Source: Brachyspira catarrhinii
Lineage (GTDB): Bacteria; Spirochaetota; Brachyspiria; Brachyspirales; Brachyspiraceae
Length of the DNA: 9,174 nucleotides
Direction of reading: 5' to 3'
Assembly (NCBI RefSeq): GCF_005518285.1
Contig: NZ_SJDU01000060.1
Span: 1-9,174, forward strand
Shown: positions 1 through 5,915 of the stretch, piece by piece
Position numbering within the stretch: the first letter of the stretch is position 1
Layout of the letters: each line of letters opens with the position of its first letter
Position numbers and translations under genes: made by a program
The notes under the pieces: generated by a model
The model's database searches: none
The model's input: the letters and a program-made list of their open reading frames with translations, nothing else
What the model was told of the DNA's origin: nothing

Positions 1-16
1 TGTTGTATGTTATAAT
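1..16 (+). promoter_or_regulatory. Extended -10 promoter of the first LRR gene, operator cut by window edge
   Basis: TATAAT at 11-16 is preceded by TG at 8-9, which makes a TGn extended -10. Bases 1-4 (TGTT) match the last four bases of the dyad found upstream of three other genes here, at the same distance from the -10. The rest of the dyad should lie just left of the window. The likely transcript start is near 23, giving a leader of about 28 nt. Confidence in the -10 is good; the operator is inferred by alignment with 1035-1073 and 2542-2580. Confidence 0.6.
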
Positions 17-50
17 TATTATATAAAAAATTAAAACGGGAGAAATTAAA

Positions 51-1022
51 ATGAAAAATAATTTAACTAAAAAAGAAATCGACAATTTATACAAATGGGG
101 TAAAAAATACTTTATTAAAAGTTTGTATTTTAAAGAAAAATTAGAAAATATAAAAGAACTGAAAATAGAACATGATAAAATAGATTATTTGCCAAACGAA
201 ATTTTTAAGCTCACAAATCTTGAAAGTATTTATATAGGTTATGATAATTTTAAAGAAATTCCAAAAGATATTGGAAATTTAATTAATCTTAAAAATCTTG
301 CAATAGGCTCTTACGATGTAAAAATTTTTCCTAAAGAAATGTTTAATTTGGTTAATCTTGAAAAACTTAATATAGATTGCTACGGTTTGGAAAAATTACC
401 CGATGAAATAAGCAATTTTACTAAACTTGAAGAATTGACTATATGGTGTCGGAATTTGAAAAATCTGCCAAAAGGAATTGGAAATTTATATAATCTTAAA
501 AAACTTAAAATACATGCCCATGATTTAGAAGAATTGCCAAGCGAAATAGGAAATTTAATTAATCTTGAAATATTTGAAATATCGGATAATAAAAAATTAA
601 AAGAATTGCCTAAAGAAATTGGCAATTTAATCAAGCTTAAAGAATTTACAATATTATGTTGGAATTTAAAAAATCTGCCTAAAGAAATTGGAAACCTTAC
701 CAATCTTAAAATGTTTAATATAGGTTCTGAGAATTTAAATAAACTTCCAAAAGAGATTGGAAATTTAATCAAACTTGAAAAACTTAAGTTATTAATCCAT
801 TATTTAAAAAATATTCCCAAAGAAATAGGAAATTTTACTAAACTCAAAGAGCTTGATATAAATTGCATAAGTTTAAAAGAAATTCCTAAAGAAATTGACA
901 ATCTAAATAATCTTAAAAATTTTGATTTAACATGGAGGAAGAACATAAATAAATTGCCAAAAGAAATATTGAGTTTAAATAAACTTAAAAATATGCGCGT
1001 AAATCATGATTTTGATAGATAA
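51..1022 (+). CDS. Leucine-rich repeat protein (323 aa)
   Basis: A cytoplasmic repeat protein with no visible signal peptide, membrane segment or catalytic domain. Residues 1-40 form an N-terminal cap (LTKKE...LYKW) shared with the next gene. About 12 LRR units of 23-24 residues follow to the C-terminus, with pattern LKxLxIxxxxLKxLPKEIGNLxN. Consecutive units include LPKEIGNL three times in a row. The canonical Asn of the LxxLxLxxN type is missing at most positions; Cys, Ser or aromatic residues occur nearby, as in the LxxLP repeats of plant NB-LRR proteins. GGGAG at 38-42, 8 nt before the ATG, supports the start. Such solenoids normally bind proteins; the partner is unknown. It is followed at 13 bp by the operator of its paralogue at 1111-2508, so the two are tandem duplicates with separate promoters. 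Family confidence is high, function unknown. Confidence 0.9.
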   Translation: MKNNLTKKEIDNLYKWGKKYFIKSLYFKEKLENIKELKIEHDKIDYLPNEIFKLTNLESIYIGYDNFKEIPKDIGNLINLKNLAIGSYDVKIFPKEMFNLVNLEKLNIDCYGLEKLPDEISNFTKLEELTIWCRNLKNLPKGIGNLYNLKKLKIHAHDLEELPSEIGNLINLEIFEISDNKKLKELPKEIGNLIKLKEFTILCWNLKNLPKEIGNLTNLKMFNIGSENLNKLPKEIGNLIKLEKLKLLIHYLKNIPKEIGNFTKLKELDINCISLKEIPKEIDNLNNLKNFDLTWRKNINKLPKEILSLNKLKNMRVNHDFDR

Positions 1023-1034
1023 AAATGGAGTAAA

Positions 1035-1073
1035 AACAAGTATCGGTGTATGATACTAGTTGTATGTTATAAT
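1035..1073 (+). promoter_or_regulatory. Dyad operator plus extended -10 promoter of the second LRR gene
   Basis: The left arm AACAAGTATC (1035-1044) and right arm GATACTAGTT (1052-1061) are inverted repeats with one mismatch around the centre GGTGTAT. The extended -10 has TG at 1065-1066 and TATAAT at 1068-1073. There is no -35 consensus: the hexamer 17 bp upstream of the -10 falls in the dyad centre, so a bound regulator would either block or replace -35 contacts. The same 39-bp layout recurs at 2542-2580 and, reversed, at 8500-8538. The regulator is not identifiable from the window. Confidence 0.75.
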
Positions 1074-1110
1074 TATTATATAAATTAATTTTTTATTTAA
1101 GGAGTAAAAA

Positions 1111-2508
1111 ATGTCAGAAAAATTAAAAACAGGAGAAGTTAAAATGCAAAACAATTTAACAAAAAAAGAAATCTACAATTTATGCAAGTGGGCGAAAGAA
1201 TACGAGATTAAAGATTTGGATAGCGAAGAGAAAATACTAAATATAAAGGAGCTTGAAATAGATAATTCTTCTTTAAACCTTCCAGAAATAAAGTATTTTC
1301 CAAAAGAGTTTTTTAAACTTGCAAGTCTTGAGAGTTTTTATATAGTTGGCGATAAGATAAAATGCAATTTAAAAAACATTATAAAGAATATTGGGAAATT
1401 AACTAATCTTAAAAGTCTTACCATAATATGCGATATAAAAAAACTGCCAAAAGATATTTTTAATTTGATTAATCTTGAAAAACTTGGTATATATAGCGAT
1501 AGTTTAAAAAAATTACCGAGCGAGATTGGAAAATTAACTAATATTAAAGAACTTTATATTTACCACTCTAGCTACTTACATGAATTGCCAAAAGAAATTG
1601 TAAATTTATCTAATCTTGAAAAACTTGATATAAATTGCAGTTTGGAAAAATTACCAGAAGGAATAAGTAAATTAACCAACCTTAAAACTATCAATTTTGG
1701 ATATTGTGGAAATCCAATAAATATAAAAGAAATTTTTAATTTAAAAAATCTTGAGTATTTGGAAATAGACAACGAATTTGAACATTTTAACGAAATTCCT
1801 AAAGAAATAAGAAATTTGACTAATCTTAAAAGTCTTACTATAAATTGCCACAATTCATTAGAATTGCCAAAAGAAATTGGAAATCTAATTAATCTTGAGT
1901 ATTTAGAAATAAAAAGCTCTAATAAAGATTTTAACGGAATTCCCGAAGAAATAAGAAATTTGACTAATCTTAAAAGTCTTAAAATAAATTATTGGGATAT
2001 GAAAACATTGCCTAAAGAAATATTTAATTTAGCTAATCTTGAAAGCCTTACTATAAATTGCCTTAAGCTATTAGAATTACCAAGCGATATCGAGAAATTA
2101 ACTAGCCTTAAAGAACTTGATATTGTCTCTGTTGAATTAGAAAAGTTGCCTAAAGAAATAGGAAATTTATCCAACCTTGAAAAACTTTCAATAGGTCACG
2201 ATGACTATTGTAATTTAGAAGAACTACCGAGCGAGATTGGAAAATTAATTAATCTTAAAGAGCTTGATATTACAATTTCTAACTTAAAGGAATTGCCAAA
2301 AGAAATTGGAAATTTAGTTAATCTTGAGAAACTTTATATAAGTTGCAAGTATTTAGAAAAACTTCCTGAAGAAATCAAGTATTTAGAAAAACTTCCTGAA
2401 GAAATAGGGAATTTATCTAACCTTGAGAAATTATATATAAATTGCGAGAAGTTAAAAGAATTGCCCGAAGAAATAAGGAATTTAAGTAAATTTAAAAATA
2501 AACAATAA
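1111..2508 (+). CDS. Leucine-rich repeat protein (465 aa), paralogue of the gene at 51-1022
   Basis: About 17 LRR units of 22-27 residues (LxxLPKEIGNLxNLxxLxI) follow an N-terminal cap with LTKKEIYNLCKW, which aligns with the cap of the upstream paralogue. No signal peptide or membrane segment is seen, so it is probably a cytoplasmic protein-binding solenoid of unknown partner. Two starts are plausible. ATG 1111 has AAGGAG at 1099-1104 (6 nt spacing). The in-frame ATG 1144 has AGGAG at 1131-1135 (8 nt) and matches the only start of the paralogue, giving a 454-aa product. Residues 413-422 and 423-432 are a perfect 10-residue duplication that breaks the repeat phase. The chain ends inside a repeat (LPEEIRNLSKFKNKQ) with no obvious C-cap. 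The next gene starts 114 bp downstream with its own copy of the operator, so they are not a simple operon. Confidence 0.9.
   Translation: MSEKLKTGEVKMQNNLTKKEIYNLCKWAKEYEIKDLDSEEKILNIKELEIDNSSLNLPEIKYFPKEFFKLASLESFYIVGDKIKCNLKNIIKNIGKLTNLKSLTIICDIKKLPKDIFNLINLEKLGIYSDSLKKLPSEIGKLTNIKELYIYHSSYLHELPKEIVNLSNLEKLDINCSLEKLPEGISKLTNLKTINFGYCGNPINIKEIFNLKNLEYLEIDNEFEHFNEIPKEIRNLTNLKSLTINCHNSLELPKEIGNLINLEYLEIKSSNKDFNGIPEEIRNLTNLKSLKINYWDMKTLPKEIFNLANLESLTINCLKLLELPSDIEKLTSLKELDIVSVELEKLPKEIGNLSNLEKLSIGHDDYCNLEELPSEIGKLINLKELDITISNLKELPKEIGNLVNLEKLYISCKYLEKLPEEIKYLEKLPEEIGNLSNLEKLYINCEKLKELPEEIRNLSKFKNKQ
1131..1146 (+). promoter_or_regulatory. Second ribosome binding site and in-frame start inside the LRR gene
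   Basis: AGGAG at 1131-1135 stands 8 nt before ATG 1144-1146, in frame with ATG 1111. The context AGGAGAAGTTAAAATG aligns with GGGAGAAATTAAAATG before the start of the paralogue at 51. The two proteins become alignable from this Met (MQNNLTKKE versus MKNNLTKKE). It is therefore either the true start or a second one giving a protein 11 residues shorter. Confidence 0.55.
1747..2034 (+). repeat. 144-bp two-LRR internal duplication (two copies)
   Basis: Copy one spans 1747-1890 and copy two 1891-2034. Each encodes two LRRs (48 residues) beginning NLEYLEI and containing EIRNLTNLKSL. A 34-bp stretch is identical between copies (1804-1837 and 1948-1981), while flanking parts have diverged. This fits a duplication of a two-repeat block within the gene, older than the 30-bp duplication at 2346-2405. 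Confidence 0.7.
2346..2405 (+). repeat. Perfect 30-bp tandem duplication inside the LRR gene
   Basis: Bases 2346-2375 and 2376-2405 are identical. Each copy encodes KYLEKLPEEI, residues 413-422 and 423-432. The unit is 10 codons, not a whole 23-residue LRR, so it keeps the frame but inserts an off-phase half-repeat. Exact identity including third codon positions suggests a recent event, such as replication slippage. Confidence 0.9.
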
Positions 2509-2541
2509 ATTATAATTTTTATAAGCGAAAATTAACATTAT

Positions 2542-2580
2542 AACAAGTATCGGTATATGATACTTGTTGTATGTTATAAT
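2542..2580 (+). promoter_or_regulatory. Perfect dyad operator plus extended -10 promoter of the ankyrin gene
   Basis: AACAAGTATC (2542-2551) and GATACTTGTT (2559-2568) form a perfect 10-bp inverted repeat around GGTATAT. TG at 2572-2573 and TATAAT at 2575-2580 form an extended -10. The dyad centre lies where the -35 would be. The spacing between TATC and GATA centres is 11 bp, about one helical turn, as expected for a dimeric helix-turn-helix protein (inference). No U-tract follows the hairpin, so a terminator role is less likely. Confidence 0.8.
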
Positions 2581-2622
2581 TATTATATAAATTAATTTTT
2601 TATTTTTTATTAAGGAGTAAAA

Positions 2623-4413
2623 ATGAAATTGGAAGAAGCTTTAAAATTATACGAAGGACAAGAAGGAGTTAAAGAAATAAAAATTCTAATTAAAAAAGGA
2701 ATTAACTCCAGATATTTTAAAAAAAAGAATATAAAAAAAGATAAAAAAATTATGGAAAATGCGCATCTAATTCAGATAGCGGAAAGTTTAGGTCATAAAG
2801 AAATTATCGAAGAGTTGGAAGATATCGGAAACGACTTTTTTCAAAATATGTGTCCTATTCATATAGCGGCGAGATTTGGTTATAAGGAAATTGTCGAGGC
2901 GTTGATAGAAAACAGAGCGGATATAAATATTAAAGGCTGGTATGGAGACTCCGCTCTCCATGAAGCATGTCAAAAATATAATAATATAGATATAGTCAAA
3001 GTTCTTATAAAAAATGGAGCGGATGTGAATATAAAAAACGAAATTAAAAAAACGGCGCTTTACTATGCATGCGAAAATAATAATGATGAGATAGTCGATA
3101 TTCTTATTAAAAACGGAGCTAATTTAGGACTTGAACCAAATCATAAAGTTTGGCGTTTGGATTTGCCTTATAGAGAAGAGGAATATTTTATGGATAGGGC
3201 ATGCGATTATGATTGGGCGTATGAAGAAGACGATTTAAGCGAACCTGTTGTAATTACGGCGGATGTTCCTTTTTATTTTGAAAATATGCCCCCGTATTCT
3301 ACAATTTATAGCTATTGCGGAGATGAGAAAAAAGAACATAAAAAATATTTATACGAAAATTATTTCGATTTTTACGGCGAGGATTCCTACTGCGAACAAT
3401 ATAATATTTATTTTAGAAAAAACAAAGAAAAATTTTATAGTCAATTTATATATTATTTTAATACTTTAAATATATATCAGCAGGAAATAACGGACGGGAA
3501 AAATTATTTTATAATCACGCATTTCGCATTAATGAGCAGAAAAATTGACAAAGAATTTATTTTATGGCTTGTGGAAAATTTTAATTCCATTCCCATTGAG
3601 GAAGGAACAATGAACAGCTTTGACGATTTGAATAAAATAAAATTATGCAAGAAAGGAATCACTTATTATTTGTCTTACGGAGGAAGTCTTTACGCTTTTA
3701 TGACGATGGATAAATATATTTTTGTAGTTTGCGAAATAAGAGATTTAACCGAGCGAAGCAAAGAATTTATGCGACTTGCTATTTACATGACGGGTGAGCG
3801 ATACTGCATAAACAGAAAAATCGAACCTTTGGAAGAACATGAGGAAGATAGAGTAAAAAGAATGAAAATAACGATAAAAAAATATTCCCGCAGATATTTA
3901 AAATTCATTAAAGAAGTCGCGAAATATTTGGAAATAAAAGGTTATAAAAAGAATAAAGATTATAAGATTTATTCGGATGAAAATATTATTGAGAATATGG
4001 CGGAACTTTACGGCTATAATAACAATTATGTTAGAAATATAAAAATTATAAAAAACGATATTGTATCTTTATCAAGCAATTATACCGATAAAGACGGCGT
4101 AGCTTATTATTTAGGTTTAACCGTTTCCTCTTATAATGAAAAGTTAAAGGAAAAAACGATAAAAATAAAAAATGCGATTGAAAAATTTATGTTTTATAAA
4201 TTTCAATATAAATTTAAAGAAAAAGAAGATTTTGGAGAATATGGATTATTTTACAAAATAAGAGTAAAAAAAGACAAACCAGAAGAAATCGCGGAAGCTA
4301 TGATTAAATTATATGGAATTTCAAAAAGTAAAAAAATAAAATATAAAGAAGATGGAATAATTAGAAGATTAAAAAAGTTAAAAAAATTAAATAAAATATC
4401 TTTTGAGATATAA
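2623..4413 (+). CDS. Ankyrin-repeat protein with a C-terminal domain shared with the neighbouring nuclease (596 aa)
   Basis: Residues 44-171 hold three clear ankyrin repeats plus a degenerate one, with diagnostic pieces PIHIAARFGYKEIVEALIE, ALHEAC...VLIKNGADVNIKN and ALYYAC...ILIKNGANL. Residues 1-40 may be a further degenerate repeat. Residues 175-410 are an acidic, Tyr/Phe-rich region I do not recognise. Residues 418-571 resemble residues 330-465 of the nuclease-fold protein at 4501-5898: FIKEVAKYL versus FTKEVNKYL, YSDENIIENM versus TSDKDIINNM, PEEIAEAMIKLY versus PKETAEAINKLY. A basic tail (RRLKKLKKLNK) ends the protein. No signal peptide is seen, so it is probably cytoplasmic. AAGGAG 6 nt before the ATG supports the start. 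Its promoter is the operator-bearing type shared with the LRR genes. Ankyrin assignment is firm; the role is unknown. Confidence 0.88.
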   Translation: MKLEEALKLYEGQEGVKEIKILIKKGINSRYFKKKNIKKDKKIMENAHLIQIAESLGHKEIIEELEDIGNDFFQNMCPIHIAARFGYKEIVEALIENRADINIKGWYGDSALHEACQKYNNIDIVKVLIKNGADVNIKNEIKKTALYYACENNNDEIVDILIKNGANLGLEPNHKVWRLDLPYREEEYFMDRACDYDWAYEEDDLSEPVVITADVPFYFENMPPYSTIYSYCGDEKKEHKKYLYENYFDFYGEDSYCEQYNIYFRKNKEKFYSQFIYYFNTLNIYQQEITDGKNYFIITHFALMSRKIDKEFILWLVENFNSIPIEEGTMNSFDDLNKIKLCKKGITYYLSYGGSLYAFMTMDKYIFVVCEIRDLTERSKEFMRLAIYMTGERYCINRKIEPLEEHEEDRVKRMKITIKKYSRRYLKFIKEVAKYLEIKGYKKNKDYKIYSDENIIENMAELYGYNNNYVRNIKIIKNDIVSLSSNYTDKDGVAYYLGLTVSSYNEKLKEKTIKIKNAIEKFMFYKFQYKFKEKEDFGEYGLFYKIRVKKDKPEEIAEAMIKLYGISKSKKIKYKEDGIIRRLKKLKKLNKISFEI

Positions 4414-4443
4414 ATAAAATTATGAATAAAATATTAAATCGGT

Positions 4444-4472
4444 TTGATTTTAATTAATTTTTAAATTATAAT
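4444..4472 (+). promoter_or_regulatory. Sigma70-type promoter of the nuclease gene
   Basis: TTGATT (4444-4449) and TATAAT (4467-4472) are separated by 17 bp. Transcription would start near 4479, leaving a leader of about 22 nt. Unlike the repeat-protein promoters it has a usable -35 and no TGn element. A partial ATCGGT..TGAT string (4438-4448) overlaps the -35 but lacks the long arms of the shared operator. Confidence 0.55.
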
Positions 4473-4500
4473 CGAATGTATAAAAAGAATTAAAAATTTT

Positions 4501-5898
4501 ATGACTAAAAGTTTAACTAAAGAAGAAAATATATTATTAACTTTAATAAACGCTTTTCAAAACGATGAAAAAGAAAAATTAAATAGTTTGGGAAATATTT
4601 TTAAATCTTTAATCGAAGTAAGAGAAAAAGTTAAAGAAGAAATGGAAAAACTTCCTCCGCAGTTCAATATATTAGAATCTATAAAAAATCAAACCGAAAG
4701 AGGCAGTTTATCGACATTTGAAACTTATAATAGCGATTTGTTTTATCAATTATTTAAAATAAAAAAAGAAAAAATTAATTTTGTTAAATTATTTTTGGAA
4801 TTCACAAACGATAAATTTGAAAACAAGATTGATTTAAATAATATCGATTGGAAAAAATCGACAGTCGGCAAGGAATATGGAATTAAAGTCGAAAAAGAAG
4901 ATAGAACTACAAATAGAAGAATAGATTTAATAATTTATTATAACGATAAAGAAAAATCTTTTGCGGTAATAATTGAGAATAAAACGAAAAGAAGAACGGG
5001 TGACCAAGATAGCCAAATAAAAGATTATTACGATAAAATAAGCAAGAATTATAAAAATGTTTACGCTATTTATTTAACTCCCGAAGGAAAATTACCGAGC
5101 GAAAATAGTTTGCCTAAAAATTATTACGATAAAAAACTTTACGGCAAATTTGCAAACATAAGACATGCCGAAATAGGTTATTGGCTTGAAGGCATTTTAA
5201 AAAGGCAAGAATTTTCTTTTTTAAATAATAATGAAGAAGAAAATAATAAATATAATTATAAACTTTTAAAATCCGCGCTTATACAAATAATAGATAATGA
5301 AAAAAGTATAAGCGGAGAAAACGAGGAGAACAATATGGAAGAGAAAGAAATAAAAAAAGTATTAAACGAAAAACTTATTAAAGAATTAAAAAGTAAAGAA
5401 GAATTAACCGAAAGCGAATTGGACAAATATATTGAAATGTTTGATAAAGCCAAAGGTTTATTAGTAAAAGAAAAAATACCAATTATTATAAAAAAACATT
5501 TGAGATTTACTAAAGAAGTTAACAAATATTTAAATAAAAATATTAAATATGAATTAACAAGCGATAAAGATATTATTAATAATATGACAAATGAGAATTG
5601 GACAGCACATATATATTTTAAAATAAATAAAATAGAAATAAAGATTGAAAGTGATTATTATTGGTGGAAAAATGATATTGTATCAGAATACTTTATTGCT
5701 ATATACAAAGGAAATAAATCAACTAAAAATAAATTAAAAAAAATAGAAAATGACATTAAAAATATATTTTCTAATTTGAAATTTTATGACCAAGAAGGCA
5801 GGTATGTTTATTTGATAGATAATGTGGAAGAAAATTCTCCTAAAGAAACTGCCGAAGCTATAAATAAATTATACGAATTACTTAAAAAAAGAGATTAA
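4501..5898 (+). CDS. PD-(D/E)XK nuclease-fold protein, PDDEXK_4-like (465 aa)
   Basis: The N-terminal half carries the PD-(D/E)XK signature: RIDL with Asp142, then a strand ending in AVIIENK with Glu159 and Lys161, followed by DQxxQIKDYY (168-177). The helix around ETYNSDLFYQLF (74-85) fits the family's N-terminal helix. The catalytic D...ExK set is intact, so metal-dependent nucleic-acid cleavage is plausible, but specificity cannot be read. Residues 240-328 are a charged, mostly helical linker. Residues 330-465 resemble the C-terminus of the ankyrin protein at 2623-4413. The ATG has only a weak AAAGAA-like ribosome site; the ATG at Met279 has a better one. It lies 87 bp after the ankyrin gene with its own promoter and converges on the minus-strand LRR gene 8 bp away. 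No methylase or specificity subunit is nearby, so a classical restriction system is unlikely. Fold confidence is good, biological role unknown. Confidence 0.83.
   Translation: MTKSLTKEENILLTLINAFQNDEKEKLNSLGNIFKSLIEVREKVKEEMEKLPPQFNILESIKNQTERGSLSTFETYNSDLFYQLFKIKKEKINFVKLFLEFTNDKFENKIDLNNIDWKKSTVGKEYGIKVEKEDRTTNRRIDLIIYYNDKEKSFAVIIENKTKRRTGDQDSQIKDYYDKISKNYKNVYAIYLTPEGKLPSENSLPKNYYDKKLYGKFANIRHAEIGYWLEGILKRQEFSFLNNNEEENNKYNYKLLKSALIQIIDNEKSISGENEENNMEEKEIKKVLNEKLIKELKSKEELTESELDKYIEMFDKAKGLLVKEKIPIIIKKHLRFTKEVNKYLNKNIKYELTSDKDIINNMTNENWTAHIYFKINKIEIKIESDYYWWKNDIVSEYFIAIYKGNKSTKNKLKKIENDIKNIFSNLKFYDQEGRYVYLIDNVEENSPKETAEAINKLYELLKKRD
5323..5337 (+). promoter_or_regulatory. Possible internal ribosome binding site and start (Met279) in the nuclease gene
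   Basis: GAGGAG at 5323-5328 is 6 nt before an in-frame ATG at 5335-5337. Translation from here would give a 187-residue protein containing only the linker end and the shared C-terminal domain. The site looks stronger than the one at the gene's own start. It also encodes Glu-Glu in a Glu/Asn-rich stretch, so chance is a real alternative. Confidence 0.35.
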
Positions 5899-5915
5899 AT
5901 AATTTTTTAATCTCT
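5884..5915 (-). terminator. Rho-independent terminator of the long LRR gene, overlapping both gene ends
   Basis: AGAGATTAAA (5890-5899) and TTTAATCTCT (5906-5915) are a perfect 10-bp inverted repeat with a 6-nt loop. Read on the minus strand, the hairpin is followed by a run of T (complement of A at 5884-5889), the form of an intrinsic terminator for the LRR gene. On the plus strand no T-run follows, so termination of the nuclease transcript is less certain. The stem is AT-rich. Both arms carry the stop codon of a different gene. Confidence 0.6.

Noticed and set aside
380..772. Open frames antisense to the LRR genes (also 1572-1853, 1989-2174, 6832-7044, 7774-7974, 8074-8322)
   Set aside because: They are shadows of the repeated LRR codons (complements of ATTGGAAATTTA and similar), have no ribosome sites or promoters, and their sequence varies with the repeat.
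1035..1061. The dyads read as intrinsic terminators of the upstream genes
   Set aside because: No T-run follows them on the transcribed strand, the spacing to the downstream -10 is exactly conserved, and the copy at 8512-8538 does not follow the 3' end of any gene in the window.
51..2508. Regular ~69-bp spacing of similar segments, like a CRISPR array
   Set aside because: The periodicity equals 23 codons and follows the LRR protein repeat; the copies are imperfect and in frame, with no identical repeats separated by unique spacers.
1035..2568. Invertible promoter or site-specific recombination sites between dyads
   Set aside because: The two complete plus-strand copies are in direct orientation, no recombinase gene is present, and each dyad is tied to its own -10. 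Deletion by homologous recombination between copies is possible but is not a programmed switch.
3263..3469. 68-codon plus-strand open frame inside the ankyrin gene
   Set aside because: It lies wholly within a well-supported gene in another frame, has low-complexity Ile/Lys/Asn content and no ribosome site of note.
4476..4493. Short upstream frame starting at ATG 4476 before the nuclease gene
   Set aside because: It has only five codons, is out of frame, and lies at or before the expected transcript start.
4501..5898. Type II restriction enzyme
   Set aside because: The nuclease core fits, but there is no methyltransferase or modification gene in the window, and the ankyrin-shared C-terminal domain is not a feature I know from restriction enzymes.
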